Origin: CALLPQ01 sp964392325
GTDB lineage: Bacteria; Pseudomonadota; Alphaproteobacteria; Caulobacterales; Parvularculaceae
Direction: 5' to 3'
NCBI GenBank assembly: GCA_964392325.1
Contig: CAYMPJ010000019.1
Coordinates: 3,800-67,799, forward strand
Length of the DNA stretch: 64,000 nucleotides
Positions 9,451-18,385 of the stretch are shown here, piece by piece. The notes under the pieces are model-generated. The model ran no database searches and was not told the DNA's origin. It saw only the letters and a program-made list of their open reading frames with translations. The translations under genes and the position numbers were made by a program. Position 1 is the stretch's first letter. Each line of letters starts with the position of its first letter.

Positions 9451-9505
9451 ATCTAGCGAGCGTAACGATGGATCCCCGCTTATGCGGGGATGACGGTACG
9501 GGGAA
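9451..9505. repeat. REP-like palindromic element
   Basis: ATCCCCGC-TTAT-GCGGGGAT (9472-9491) is a perfect 8-base stem with a 4-base loop, flanked by GATGG and GACGG. The pattern matches the short palindromes scattered between genes in many proteobacterial genomes. It lies between convergent purQ and nrdB and may serve as a shared transcription end, though neither side has a T-run. Confidence 0.6.
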
Positions 9506-9559
9506 GTCGATAACAGTTCCAAATTTAACAGCGCCCCCCAAGGTCACCGCCAATCCACC

Positions 9560-10624
9560 CTACCCCGCGCGTTTTTCCTTCCACTGATCAAATTGGCTCC
9601 AAACGCCGTCATCGCCATGCCACTCACCCTTTGTGGCCCCTTTGGAATATTCTGTTGCGCGCGCTTCAAAGAAATTTGCATGCTCAACGCCGTTGAGGAT
9701 TTCGGTGAGCCATGGCAGCGGGTGTTTTTCAATGCCGTAAATTTTTGGCAGATCAAGTTGGCCAAGGCGCCAGTCAGCGATATAGCGGATATAGTTTTTA
9801 ATATCGTCCGGCGTCATCCCATCGACCGGGCCCATCTCGAAGGCAAGGTCGATAAATTTATCCTCAAGGCCCACAACCGTGCGACAACAATCAACAATAT
9901 CATCGGCAACAGATTTGGTGACACAGCCCGTCTCGCGCGCAAACGCATGATAGAGTTTGATCATGCCCTCACAATGCAGGCTCTCATCGCGAATTGACCA
10001 TGTTACAATCTGGCCCATGCCCTTCATCTTGTTTTGGCGCGGGAAGTTCATCAACATCGCAAAAGAGGCAAAAAGCTGAAGACCCTCGGTAAAGCCGCCA
10101 AACATCGCCACCGTGCGGGCGATATCGGCGTTACTGTCGACGCCAAATTGTTTCATATAATTATGCTTGTCGGCCATCGCCTCATATTCGAGGAAGGCCG
10201 AGAATTCAGATTCGGGCATGCCGATTGTTTCTAGAAGCAGCGCATAGGCAGCGATGTGAATGGTCTCGATATTGGAGAAAGCCGAGAGCATCATCTTGAT
10301 CTCAACGGGTTTGAACACCCGCGCATAGCGCTCCATATAATTGTCATTCACTTCAATATCGGACTGGGTGAAGAAACGGAAAATCTGGGTCAGAAGATTA
10401 CGCTCGGAATCGGTGAGCTTGTTTGCCCAGTCCTTGCAATCTTCGCCCAGCGGCACCTCTTCCGGCATCCAGTGAACCTGCTGCTGGCGTTGCCAGAAAT
10501 CAAACGCCCAAGGGTAGCGAAACGGCTTATAACTATGAGAAGGAACCATCAGCCCGGGTAAATTATCACCAGCTAATTTTTCCGCCAATTTTTCAGCAGT
10601 CAATTTCTCCGCATTATCGAGCAT
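9560..10624 (-). CDS. nrdB: Class Ia ribonucleotide reductase small subunit (NrdB)
   Basis: Beta subunit of aerobic ribonucleotide reductase; it holds the di-iron centre and tyrosyl radical that drive reduction of ribonucleoside diphosphates with NrdA. 354 residues, normal length. The motif N-I-E-T-I-H-I-A-A-Y gives iron ligands E120 and H123 and the expected radical Tyr at 127. D89 (Q-S-D-I-E) is a further ligand, and R-D-E-S-L-H-C-E-G-M supplies the later Glu and His ligands. nrdA is not adjacent, so it must be encoded elsewhere. Two NrdR-like boxes lie about 50 bases upstream of the start codon and suggest repression by NrdR. Confidence 0.97.
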   Translation of the reverse strand: MLDNAEKLTAEKLAEKLAGDNLPGLMVPSHSYKPFRYPWAFDFWQRQQQVHWMPEEVPLGEDCKDWANKLTDSERNLLTQIFRFFTQSDIEVNDNYMERYARVFKPVEIKMMLSAFSNIETIHIAAYALLLETIGMPESEFSAFLEYEAMADKHNYMKQFGVDSNADIARTVAMFGGFTEGLQLFASFAMLMNFPRQNKMKGMGQIVTWSIRDESLHCEGMIKLYHAFARETGCVTKSVADDIVDCCRTVVGLEDKFIDLAFEMGPVDGMTPDDIKNYIRYIADWRLGQLDLPKIYGIEKHPLPWLTEILNGVEHANFFEARATEYSKGATKGEWHGDDGVWSQFDQWKEKRAG

Positions 10625-10673
10625 AGTTCCCTGTTCCTTCGCTTTAGCGAGACCAGGCTAGTGGCCCCCAAAA

Positions 10674-10720
10674 ATAGCATATGTTGTATTTCAGATGCTT
10701 TGGGCCAGCATATATAGCGC
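10674..10720. promoter_or_regulatory. Tandem NrdR-like boxes upstream of nrdB
   Basis: Two imperfect 16-base palindromes, 10674-10689 (core CATATGTTG) and 10705-10720 (core CATATATAG), are separated by 15 bases, so their starts are 31 bases apart. By eye they match 11 and 10 of 16 positions of the NrdR box consensus. Tandem boxes about three helical turns apart upstream of nrd genes are the recognised NrdR pattern. A further perfect palindrome (7-base arms around one base) lies at 10725-10739. Confidence 0.65.
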
Positions 10721-10870
10721 CCGTTATGCATAATGCATATGTCTCGGGTTGGAAATCAAGTCTTGACGGGGCTGGGTGGAAAAAGAATCAGTGCGGCAGG
10801 ATGACCAGCAGATGAACGCCCTCATTCCGGCTCTTATTTGATAGTTACGAGGTCGCTCTTAGGAGGGATC

Positions 10871-12577
10871 CTAGTCCCGCGGCTCCGGGGGCTTATTGCG
10901 CACATATTGGCGCAAATGGGCCGGGACAGTGCGCGCCCGCGCTTCGCGTTTACGCTCTGCATTGCGTTTGGCTAAGGCGATTTCTTCTGCCGATTGCTCC
11001 TGCTTCTCCTGAGCAACACGCAGAGAATTGGTCGGGTCGACCCCGACTTTCAGGTGTTGGGTCTCCGTCCCTGTTTTTGCAGCTGTTTGCATATCGGTCG
11101 CCACAATTCGGCGAACAGCAACGCAAAGCCCTGCCATAAACCAGTAAAAAATTGGCACCTGCAAAACGGAACTTGTAGTTCCGATAACCACCATCACCCC
11201 GACCATCGCCGCAAACATGGCCCTTGAATAAGTAGAGAGCTCTTCATCATATGTCGAAGAGAGCCGCATCGCTCGCCACGCAGCAAAGGTTGCTGACATC
11301 AAAATACCAATAAACAAGGTCATCCCCACTAACCCATATTGCAGGGCAACCTGAAGATATGAATTCACAATGTCGATGATGCCCTCCCCTTGAATAAGAG
11401 CCTGCATCTCTGGTTGCTGGTAGTAATCGGTAGACCCGAAAAGTGGGTTACGTTTGACAACAATGATGCCATTTTCCAGCAATTGCTGGCGATAAGTAAT
11501 TGTGCTGGCCCCGTGACTATCGCCGCTATCGACAAAAGGAAGTACTGAAATCACGCTATTACCGATTGGAGAAACCAAAACCCCTGCAAAAAGAACAACC
11601 GAGACTGCCCCGGCAATCATTGCATTTTTGAAGCCCTTGGGACCGCTGGAAACATAGGTAAATGTAGCAATCACTACTCCGATCCACGGGCCACGCGAGA
11701 AGGTCAACATCAGCGCTCCAAACATCGCCGCAATAGCGCCGGCCCCGACAAATTTAAGGCGGCTTCTTGGGTACAGCGAATATGCAAATGTCATAGTAAT
11801 CATGAGCAAAAAGCCAAACTCAATGGGCCCCATCACCGACGCAAATGCCCTCAGGAACCCTGCCCGATAGCCATATTTTCCGCCAATATCACCGTGCCAA
11901 TTGACCGCTGGTTGTGAATAAAAATGCCACTGTAGCGCCGCTTCAAAAAAGGCAATGCAGGCCATAGAGATCATCGGCAACATGATTGCGATAATCACTG
12001 TTTTGAGTTCATCGACATCTTTAATCCACCGGCTGAAAATTAAGTAGGGAAGAAAAATCGTCAGGCCGACATTCCAAACTTCACGCAATCCATTGGTAAA
12101 TGTCGTTGAGCGAAACCCCAAAATGATCGCCAGGAGGAAAAAACTGAACATAAAGATATCAGTAGTGACAATCCCTCGCCCTTTGATTTTCATGGATTTA
12201 AAATAAAGCAATGCAGGGACGAGCAATGTCAGTGACAAAATCATGGGCGGGGAAATATCAAACAAATAGTTAATACCCGCAAACCCCAATAAAGGCTCGA
12301 ACTGTGGAGGCAAACAGCAAATCACAAGTACATAAAGAACCGGGATATTGGTCTCGATTTTTAATCCGACCAGAGCAAGCATAATTGCCCCATAAAGAAC
12401 AATCATGATCCAGAAATTAGGGATTAAAAATCCGAAAATGGTTATGGAGACAAAAATGATAGTCCAGCGAGTAATGCGCGCCGGATCCACATGATCCCGA
12501 AATACAAAGCGTCCTGCGACAAAAACCGCAATAATTATAGGCAGGACTACAACGAGAGCTTTAAGCGCATTTAACAC
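10871..12577 (-). CDS. O-antigen ligase / polymerase-like membrane protein
   Basis: A 568-residue polytopic inner-membrane protein with about a dozen hydrophobic segments spread over residues 1-470 and a hydrophilic, charged C-terminal tail of about 90 residues. A large periplasmic loop precedes the last membrane helices and contains R-x-x-L-x-x-N-G and N-P-L-F-G, the pattern of the O-antigen ligase/Wzy (Wzy_C) superfamily. It probably polymerises or ligates a lipid-linked surface polysaccharide. The start is a GTG at 12577 with a weak ribosome-binding site; an in-frame stop a few codons upstream rules out a longer form. A Wzx-like flippase is divergently transcribed 111 bases away, which supports the role. 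No glycosyltransferase is nearby. Confidence 0.75.
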   Translation of the reverse strand: MLNALKALVVVLPIIIAVFVAGRFVFRDHVDPARITRWTIIFVSITIFGFLIPNFWIMIVLYGAIMLALVGLKIETNIPVLYVLVICCLPPQFEPLLGFAGINYLFDISPPMILSLTLLVPALLYFKSMKIKGRGIVTTDIFMFSFFLLAIILGFRSTTFTNGLREVWNVGLTIFLPYLIFSRWIKDVDELKTVIIAIMLPMISMACIAFFEAALQWHFYSQPAVNWHGDIGGKYGYRAGFLRAFASVMGPIEFGFLLMITMTFAYSLYPRSRLKFVGAGAIAAMFGALMLTFSRGPWIGVVIATFTYVSSGPKGFKNAMIAGAVSVVLFAGVLVSPIGNSVISVLPFVDSGDSHGASTITYRQQLLENGIIVVKRNPLFGSTDYYQQPEMQALIQGEGIIDIVNSYLQVALQYGLVGMTLFIGILMSATFAAWRAMRLSSTYDEELSTYSRAMFAAMVGVMVVIGTTSSVLQVPIFYWFMAGLCVAVRRIVATDMQTAAKTGTETQHLKVGVDPTNSLRVAQEKQEQSAEEIALAKRNAERKREARARTVPAHLRQYVRNKPPEPRD

Positions 12578-12688
12578 AGAAATTTTTACCCATTAACAAA
12601 ATACTATAACATACAAGATATTACGACTATTCATACATTCTGCTAACTGGTATCCGGATTTAACCGCTGAAGCAAATACCAATTCATA

Positions 12689-14065
12689 ATGAAAATACCC
12701 TCAAAAACTCTTAACAACGATACGCCTGCAACGCCTGAAAAGTCCCTGCAATCGCGGGCTTTTCAAGCCGGCGGTGTGGCAGTTATCGGGTTCGTGGTAA
12801 GCCAGGTTATACGTCTTGGCTCAAATCTATTGATGACCCGGCTTTTATTACCGGAGTCATTTGGGTTGATGGCAATTGCCATCTCTTTGCAAATTCTATT
12901 GATTAATTTATCCGATATTGGCCTAAGTCAGAGCCTGGTGCGTAGCCAATCCAGTAATGATCCTAAATTTCTCTCAACTGTTTTTGTCACACAAATTGCG
13001 CGCGGCATTATATTGGGGGTGGTCTTACTGATATTCGCCGCCCTTACCTATCCAATAGCGCAATCAAATATATTACCCTCGGATTCAATCATTAATGATC
13101 CTCGATTGCCGATATTCATCGTTGTAACCGCTTTCATGGTTTTTTTAGAGGGATTCAAGTCCTTAAAATTTTCTTTGTGTCAACGTGACTTGAACCTTGC
13201 AAAACTGACCATACTCGAGATTTCTGCACAGATAGTCGGTTTGGTCTGTATGGTGAGTAGCTTTTTTATGGGCGCTGGTCCCTATGCCCTTTTGGTTGGT
13301 ATGACCACAGCAACACTCACAAATGTTATTGGCTCCTATCTGGCGCTGCCGGGCCCGGCTATGGAGTTTAAATTCTACAAACACCATTTTAATGAAATTT
13401 TTGCATTCGGAAAATGGCTGATCCTTGCCTCTCTGCTTGGCTTTCTCATGCAACGCGGCGATCAGTTCATCTTCGGTGCGATCATGGATAAATCAGAATT
13501 CGGTTTATACACGGTCGCAACAATGTGGATCATGATCGCAACCACATTGGCAGATGCAGTCCTGATGCGCATTGCCTATCCGTCCTTTTCTGAAACCTGG
13601 AGAAAAGATCCTCAAGAAATGACGAAAATATACAATATGTTCCGTCTTTCTCTTGATATTGGTGCCGTTCTGATTTTTGCGGGACTGTTTCTACTTGGGG
13701 ATTTTGTATTCAGTATTATTTACGCTGATAGTTTCAGCGGGGTCATCTATTACCTCAAACTCATTTCGGTAATTATCCTACTGCTCCCCTATCGTCTTAT
13801 TAATATTACAATATTGGCATCGGGACATAGCAAAAATTTTCTAAACGCAACAATCGCACCAGCATTGATGGTTATGATCGGCATTCCTTTAGTCTATCAA
13901 TTGGTTGGGCTAAAAGCTGCGATAGTCTTTGGCGCTCTCAATTACTTACCGACATTGCCTGTTGCTTGGTATAATAGCCGTAAACTGATTAAAGTAAGCT
14001 GGGCAAGAGAACTCCCATTGGCAATTTTCGCAGTTATCGCCGCGATACTCATCATTTCAAATTGA
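12689..14065 (+). CDS. Polysaccharide flippase, Wzx/MOP family
   Basis: 458 residues with about 12-14 hydrophobic segments, matching the polysaccharide-exporter branch of the MOP superfamily. After a short polar N-terminus the first helices contain the R-x-x-x-P-E-x-F-G-L segment (L-L-P-E-S-F-G-L) typical of the family. It likely flips undecaprenyl-linked repeat units to the periplasm for the divergently encoded Wzy-like protein. Its stop lies 8 bases from the convergent MoxR gene. Substrate is unknown. Confidence 0.85.
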   Translation: MKIPSKTLNNDTPATPEKSLQSRAFQAGGVAVIGFVVSQVIRLGSNLLMTRLLLPESFGLMAIAISLQILLINLSDIGLSQSLVRSQSSNDPKFLSTVFVTQIARGIILGVVLLIFAALTYPIAQSNILPSDSIINDPRLPIFIVVTAFMVFLEGFKSLKFSLCQRDLNLAKLTILEISAQIVGLVCMVSSFFMGAGPYALLVGMTTATLTNVIGSYLALPGPAMEFKFYKHHFNEIFAFGKWLILASLLGFLMQRGDQFIFGAIMDKSEFGLYTVATMWIMIATTLADAVLMRIAYPSFSETWRKDPQEMTKIYNMFRLSLDIGAVLIFAGLFLLGDFVFSIIYADSFSGVIYYLKLISVIILLLPYRLINITILASGHSKNFLNATIAPALMVMIGIPLVYQLVGLKAAIVFGALNYLPTLPVAWYNSRKLIKVSWARELPLAIFAVIAAILIISN

Positions 14066-14073
14066 AAATGAAA

Positions 14074-14916
14074 TTAGCTTTCCCGGCGCGCCAGAAAAGC
14101 AAGACGCTCGAACATGTGTATATCCTGCTCATTCTTCAAGAGTGCGCCATGAAGGGGCGGGATTGCCTTGCGGACATCTTTTTCTCTAATGACCTCAAGA
14201 TCAATATCTTCCGCCATTAGCAATTTAAGCCAATCCAGTAATTCGGATGTAGACGGTTTTTTCTTTAAGCCCGGAACCTCACGAAGCTCGTAAAATATTT
14301 TCATTGCGCTTGAAACAAGGCGTTTTTTTATGTCGGGAAAATGCACATCAACAATCTGCGCCATTGTATCGGCATCGGGAAACTTGATATAATGGAAAAA
14401 ACAGCGGCGTAAAAACGCATCGGGTAATTCTTTTTCGTTGTTAGAGGTAATAACAACGATAGGGCGCTGCGCCGCCTTAATTGTTTCGCCAGTTTCGTAG
14501 ACAAAAAATTCCATACGGTCGAGCTCTTGCAACAAATCGTTTGGAAACTCGATATCTGCTTTATCGATTTCGTCTATCAGCAAAATCGGGCGCTTCTCAT
14601 GAGTAAAAGCATCCCATAATTTACCGCGTTTGATATAGTTACTCACATCTTTGGCGCGCTCTTCGCCTAATTGCCCATCACGCAAACGAGCCACCGCATC
14701 ATACTCATAAAGGCCTTGATGTGCTTTTGTTGTAGATTTTATATGCCATTGCAATAAAGGCGCATCCAGAGCCTGCGCCATTTCTTCGGCCAAAACGGTT
14801 TTACCTGTGCCCGGCTCACCCTTTATCAATAATGGGCGTTCCAGAGTAACGGCAGCATTCACCGCGACTTTTAAATCATCCGTAGCAATATAGTTTTTTG
14901 TACCTTTAAATTTCAC
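14074..14916 (-). CDS. MoxR-family AAA+ ATPase
   Basis: A 280-residue cytosolic AAA+ ATPase. Walker A is G-E-P-G-T-G-K-T at residues 33-40. Walker B is I-L-L-I-D-E-I-D (about 112-119). Sensor 1 is V-I-T-S-N-N and the arginine-finger region D-A-F-L-R-R-C follows. Members act as chaperones that mature or activate partner proteins and are usually encoded beside a von Willebrand A protein. Here no VWA gene is adjacent: downstream is the convergent flippase, upstream 176 bases of spacer and the valine-catabolism genes. The partner is therefore elsewhere or absent. Confidence 0.9.
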   Translation of the reverse strand: MKFKGTKNYIATDDLKVAVNAAVTLERPLLIKGEPGTGKTVLAEEMAQALDAPLLQWHIKSTTKAHQGLYEYDAVARLRDGQLGEERAKDVSNYIKRGKLWDAFTHEKRPILLIDEIDKADIEFPNDLLQELDRMEFFVYETGETIKAAQRPIVVITSNNEKELPDAFLRRCFFHYIKFPDADTMAQIVDVHFPDIKKRLVSSAMKIFYELREVPGLKKKPSTSELLDWLKLLMAEDIDLEVIREKDVRKAIPPLHGALLKNEQDIHMFERLAFLARRES

Positions 14917-15092
14917 TTTATATCCTTAAAAATATTTGAGCGTGTCCCGTGAGGCAAGCGCGGGCCGATAGGGTTTGGCGATATAAAAATCTAGCGCCGC
15001 GCCTTTTGTGATGCAAGCAGGTTCAACAGGATATGTATTTAAGTACTCGTCGGACCGGAAAATTTACCTCGATAGGGGAACAATAAAACCGT

Positions 15093-16163
15093 TTACACTT
15101 CAAGTTCTTCAAGGCCTAAATTCTCAAAATATGCCGCGATATCCCCCTCACCAATATCGGTCAGGGTCTCTGGCGACCATTTAGGGTTACGGTCTTTATC
15201 AATGATTAGCGCGCGAACCCCTTCAAAAAAATCAGCATTTCGCATGACTTTATTCACAATGCGAAACTCCATTTTCATGGTATCGCCAAAACTATGCGAT
15301 GCTCCCCGGCGCATTTGTTCGAATGTTAAGCGTAAAGATGTCGGTGACATTTTGGAGAGTGTCGCAAGGGTATCGCTAGCAAAATCCTCTTTCTGCCCGG
15401 CCAATGCATCAATCAAAGCTTCAAGGTTTTCGTGGCCCTGAAACAGACGATCAATTTGCGCGGTGTGTTCAGTCAAAGGCGCATCAGCGATATCTTCCTG
15501 AAAAATCTCTATACAGTTCTTGATTTCATCATGTGTTTGCTCAAGTCCGGGGGCACTTGTCAGGTCAATCGCCAATAAAGCGCTTCGCAACTCATCTTGT
15601 TTTGGTGTTGGCACATAATGGGTTGCTATCTTTGCATGGATCATATCCGCCGCTTTCGCGCGCGCACCGGTTAAAGCCAGATATAGCCCCAGACCACCAG
15701 CAAGACGGGGCATAAAATACCCACCGCCGACATCTGGAAACAGGCCAATTCCCGTCTCCGGCATTGCAAACAATGTATTATCCCCGGCAATACGATAATC
15801 TCCGTGCACGGACACACCAACACCGCCGCCCATAACGATGCCATCTATGAGCGCAAGATATGGTTTTTTGAAATTAAAAATCGCTGCATTCAGGCTATAC
15901 TCATCGCGGAAAAAGGCTGTTGCTTTTGACACATCTTGCCGGGCGGTATCATATAACCAGCGAATGTCACCGCCAGCGCAAAATGCGCGCTGCCCCGCCC
16001 CTCCTATCATGACCGCGGCAATTGATGCATCATCTTCCCAATTAGCCAGCTGGCGCCGCATTGCGACAACCATTGGATGGGTTAAAGCATTGAGTGATTT
16101 TTCCCGGTTTAAGGTTATCACACCCCAATGATTGATCTGTTCAAACAAAACATCATCGCTCAT
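15093..16163 (-). CDS. 3-hydroxyisobutyryl-CoA hydrolase
   Basis: A crotonase-fold hydrolase of about 356 residues that releases 3-hydroxyisobutyrate from its CoA ester in valine breakdown. The oxyanion-hole segments are A-F-C-A-G-G-D-I-R (about 60-70) and I-M-G-G-G-V-G (about 110-117). The P-E-T-G-I-G-L-F-P-D-V-G-G segment is the signature that separates HIBYL-CoA hydrolases from plain enoyl-CoA hydratases, and the C-terminal extension gives the expected length. The ATG at 16163, preceded by GAGGGAG, is preferred over a TTG two codons upstream. The start is 2 bases after the DUF1330 gene's stop, so the genes are translationally close. Confidence 0.92.
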   Translation of the reverse strand: MSDDVLFEQINHWGVITLNREKSLNALTHPMVVAMRRQLANWEDDASIAAVMIGGAGQRAFCAGGDIRWLYDTARQDVSKATAFFRDEYSLNAAIFNFKKPYLALIDGIVMGGGVGVSVHGDYRIAGDNTLFAMPETGIGLFPDVGGGYFMPRLAGGLGLYLALTGARAKAADMIHAKIATHYVPTPKQDELRSALLAIDLTSAPGLEQTHDEIKNCIEIFQEDIADAPLTEHTAQIDRLFQGHENLEALIDALAGQKEDFASDTLATLSKMSPTSLRLTFEQMRRGASHSFGDTMKMEFRIVNKVMRNADFFEGVRALIIDKDRNPKWSPETLTDIGEGDIAAYFENLGLEELEV

Positions 16164-16165
16164 CG

Positions 16166-16453
16166 TCAAACTCCCTCTACGATCACAACCTCTGACTCGG
16201 CAAAAGCTTGTCGCAATTTTAGGGCCTTTTGATATTCGGGAGAATTATAGCAATCAATCGCTTCTCGCAGGCTCTTGAATTCTACAATCACATGACGATC
16301 GCGGTCCTCGCCTTCAACGGGCAAGTAATCCCCTCCGCGCACAAGAAATTTGGCATCATATTTCTCCAGAATAAGCTTGTTCGCAGCAATATATTCTGGA
16401 TAGCGCTCATGATTGAACACCCGAATATGCGCCATCCAATACCCTTTTGCCAT
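16166..16453 (-). CDS. DUF1330 family protein
   Basis: A 95-residue cytosolic protein of the dimeric alpha/beta-barrel-like DUF1330 family, with the typical opening A-K-G-Y-W and the conserved V-R-G-G-D and V-I-V-E-F-x-S segments. The biochemical role of the family is not established. The ATG at 16453 follows GAGGA at a good distance; a TTG two codons earlier is rejected. It sits between isobutyryl-CoA dehydrogenase and 3-hydroxyisobutyryl-CoA hydrolase with gaps of 15 and 2 bases, so it is in the valine-degradation operon and may assist that pathway, which is inference. Confidence 0.9.
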   Translation of the reverse strand: MAKGYWMAHIRVFNHERYPEYIAANKLILEKYDAKFLVRGGDYLPVEGEDRDRHVIVEFKSLREAIDCYNSPEYQKALKLRQAFAESEVVIVEGV

Positions 16454-16468
16454 TTTCAATCCTCGTTT

Positions 16469-17629
16469 TTAAGCCTGATAGTCTTTTAGCAAATCACGCG
16501 CAACAATGACCCGCATAATCTCGTTCGTGCCTTCCAGAATTTGATGTACACGGACATCACGCAACATGCGCTCTAAAGGGTAATCCCGCAAATATCCGTA
16601 CCCGCCGTGAATTTGCAAAGCTTCATTCACGATTTCAAAACCGATATCGGTGACATAGCGCTTGGCCATCGCACAAAACCGTGTGGCGTCGCTGGTTTTA
16701 TGATCGAGTTTCCACGCCGCCTGGTAAAGCATGATGCGCGCTGCTTCTAGTTGGGTTGCCATATCCGCAAGTTTAAATTGCAGCGCCTGTTGTTGATTAA
16801 GACGTTTGCCAAATGCACTGCGCTCATGAGCATAATCAAGGGCAGCCTTTAGCGCCATTGTTGCTGCACCTAAAGAACAGGCAGCAATGTTCAAACGCCC
16901 GCCATCAAGTCCCATCATTGCAAATTTAAAACCCTCACCCTCCCGGCCAATCAGGTTAGCCACCGGCACTTTGCATTCATCAAAATTGACCATTGCGGTG
17001 GGCTGTGAACTCCACCCCATTTTGCGCTCATTTGCACCAAATGTCAGACCCGGAGTTCCCTCTTCTATAAGGATCGCAGATACGCCGCTTGCCCCAGGAT
17101 GAGTGGATTCATCACCAGTGCGCACCATAACAAGATAGAGATCACTCACACCGGCGCCAGAGATGAACGCTTTTGAACCATTAATGATATAATGATCACC
17201 CGAGCGCACCGCTTTGGTTTTCATTGCCGCCGCATCCGATCCAGAGCCCGGCTCGGTCAGACAATAGCTCGCCAACATATCCATGGCGGTGAGTTTGGGA
17301 CAAAACCGCTGGCGCAACTCTTCCGAAGCGAAATTGTCTATCATCCAGGAAACCATGTTATGGATCGAAATATAAGCCGCTGTAGAAATACAGCCCTGTG
17401 ACAGCCCTTCAAAAATCAACACCGCATCAAGGCGTCCAAGGCCAGAGCCGCCAACATCTTCTTTTGTGTAAATCCCCGCTAAACCCAGTTCAGCGGTTTT
17501 TTTAATGGTATCAACCGGAAAAATTTTTTCCTCATCCCATTTTTCCGCATAAGGAGAAAGTTCATCCTGCGCAAAACGCGATACCATTTCTTTAATTGCT
17601 ATTTGCTGATCACCAAGAGAAAAATCCAT
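16469..17629 (-). CDS. Isobutyryl-CoA dehydrogenase (ACAD8-like)
   Basis: An FAD-dependent acyl-CoA dehydrogenase of about 386 residues that converts isobutyryl-CoA to methacrylyl-CoA. The acyl-CoA dehydrogenase signatures are present: Y-C-L-T-E-P-G-S-G-S-D (about 120-130), and near the C-terminus I-H-G-G-Y-G-Y and the E-G-T-N-E-I segment carrying the catalytic base Glu. The stretch F-C-P-K-L ahead of A-S-Y-C-L-T resembles human ACAD8 more than butyryl-CoA dehydrogenases, and the downstream 3-hydroxyisobutyryl-CoA hydrolase supports the valine assignment. The ATG at 17629 is chosen over a TTG at 17638. The intermediate enoyl-CoA hydratase and the mmsA/mmsB genes are not in the window. Confidence 0.9.
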   Translation of the reverse strand: MDFSLGDQQIAIKEMVSRFAQDELSPYAEKWDEEKIFPVDTIKKTAELGLAGIYTKEDVGGSGLGRLDAVLIFEGLSQGCISTAAYISIHNMVSWMIDNFASEELRQRFCPKLTAMDMLASYCLTEPGSGSDAAAMKTKAVRSGDHYIINGSKAFISGAGVSDLYLVMVRTGDESTHPGASGVSAILIEEGTPGLTFGANERKMGWSSQPTAMVNFDECKVPVANLIGREGEGFKFAMMGLDGGRLNIAACSLGAATMALKAALDYAHERSAFGKRLNQQQALQFKLADMATQLEAARIMLYQAAWKLDHKTSDATRFCAMAKRYVTDIGFEIVNEALQIHGGYGYLRDYPLERMLRDVRVHQILEGTNEIMRVIVARDLLKDYQA

Positions 17630-17711
17630 TAAACGCAATGCTCCACTTTAATTGGTACTTTCTTGAGGGGCTTTCAATTTGTCCAGTTTCGTTTCAGACG
17701 TGATGTCGGGT

Positions 17712-18254
17712 TCATCGACGAAGGTAGCGATACCCAATATAGCCACCAATAATCGTAAGGGCGATCAGGGGGAGCCAGAATTTGGCTTTCTCACCGGCGA
17801 CCTCACCAACGAGATGAAATAGGCCAAACGTCAAGCTCACATAAAGGGTGGCGGTCAGTATTACCCAAATGACAAAGCGCAGATAGCTTATTTTGAAAAA
17901 CCCGCAGGCAAGATAGGTCGGAATGCGGGTGCCCGGTACAAAACGGGCCGCAAAAAGGGTTTTGATCAGATCATCGCGAACCAGATTACCGGCAACTGAA
18001 ACCCCCGGTTTCTCGGCAATATTTTGAGCCCATTCATAGCGCCGCGCCGCCCAGCCTAACCAGTATTTCCATACATCGCTGGCCGAGAGCCCAGCAAGAA
18101 TTGCGATAAATATCAATAATACAGGCCCGGCACCGGTGATGGATGCGGTTGCTGCTCCGATTACAGCAGCATCTTCCTGAACGAAAGGCAGCAGGAAAAT
18201 CACCAGATAAAGCGTCCAGCCGCTCATCATAAAAATAGAATCAATGTCAATCAC
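17712..18254 (-). CDS. DedA family membrane protein
   Basis: A 180-residue inner-membrane protein with four to five hydrophobic stretches. The DedA/VTT signature R-F-V-P-G-T-R-I-P-T-Y-L-A-C-G occurs near residues 104-118 and is preceded by a hydrophobic hairpin with acidic residues (Q-E-D). DedA proteins take part in lipid carrier recycling or flipping and in membrane homeostasis. The start appears to be a GTG at 18254 with no strong ribosome-binding site; the ATG at 18230 is a possible alternative. It stands between the valine operon and the DUF885 gene on the same strand. Confidence 0.85.
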   Translation of the reverse strand: MIDIDSIFMMSGWTLYLVIFLLPFVQEDAAVIGAATASITGAGPVLLIFIAILAGLSASDVWKYWLGWAARRYEWAQNIAEKPGVSVAGNLVRDDLIKTLFAARFVPGTRIPTYLACGFFKISYLRFVIWVILTATLYVSLTFGLFHLVGEVAGEKAKFWLPLIALTIIGGYIGYRYLRR

Positions 18255-18385
18255 AGGGTATCAAAGCCTAACGTTCAGGATCAGCGGGGGAGTGCAATAT
18301 CTACGCCTTATATGGCCTCCCGCTCAGATAACAAATAGCCTGTATCATAAAGCTTGCGTGATAGACCAGATCATTAAAGACGATC

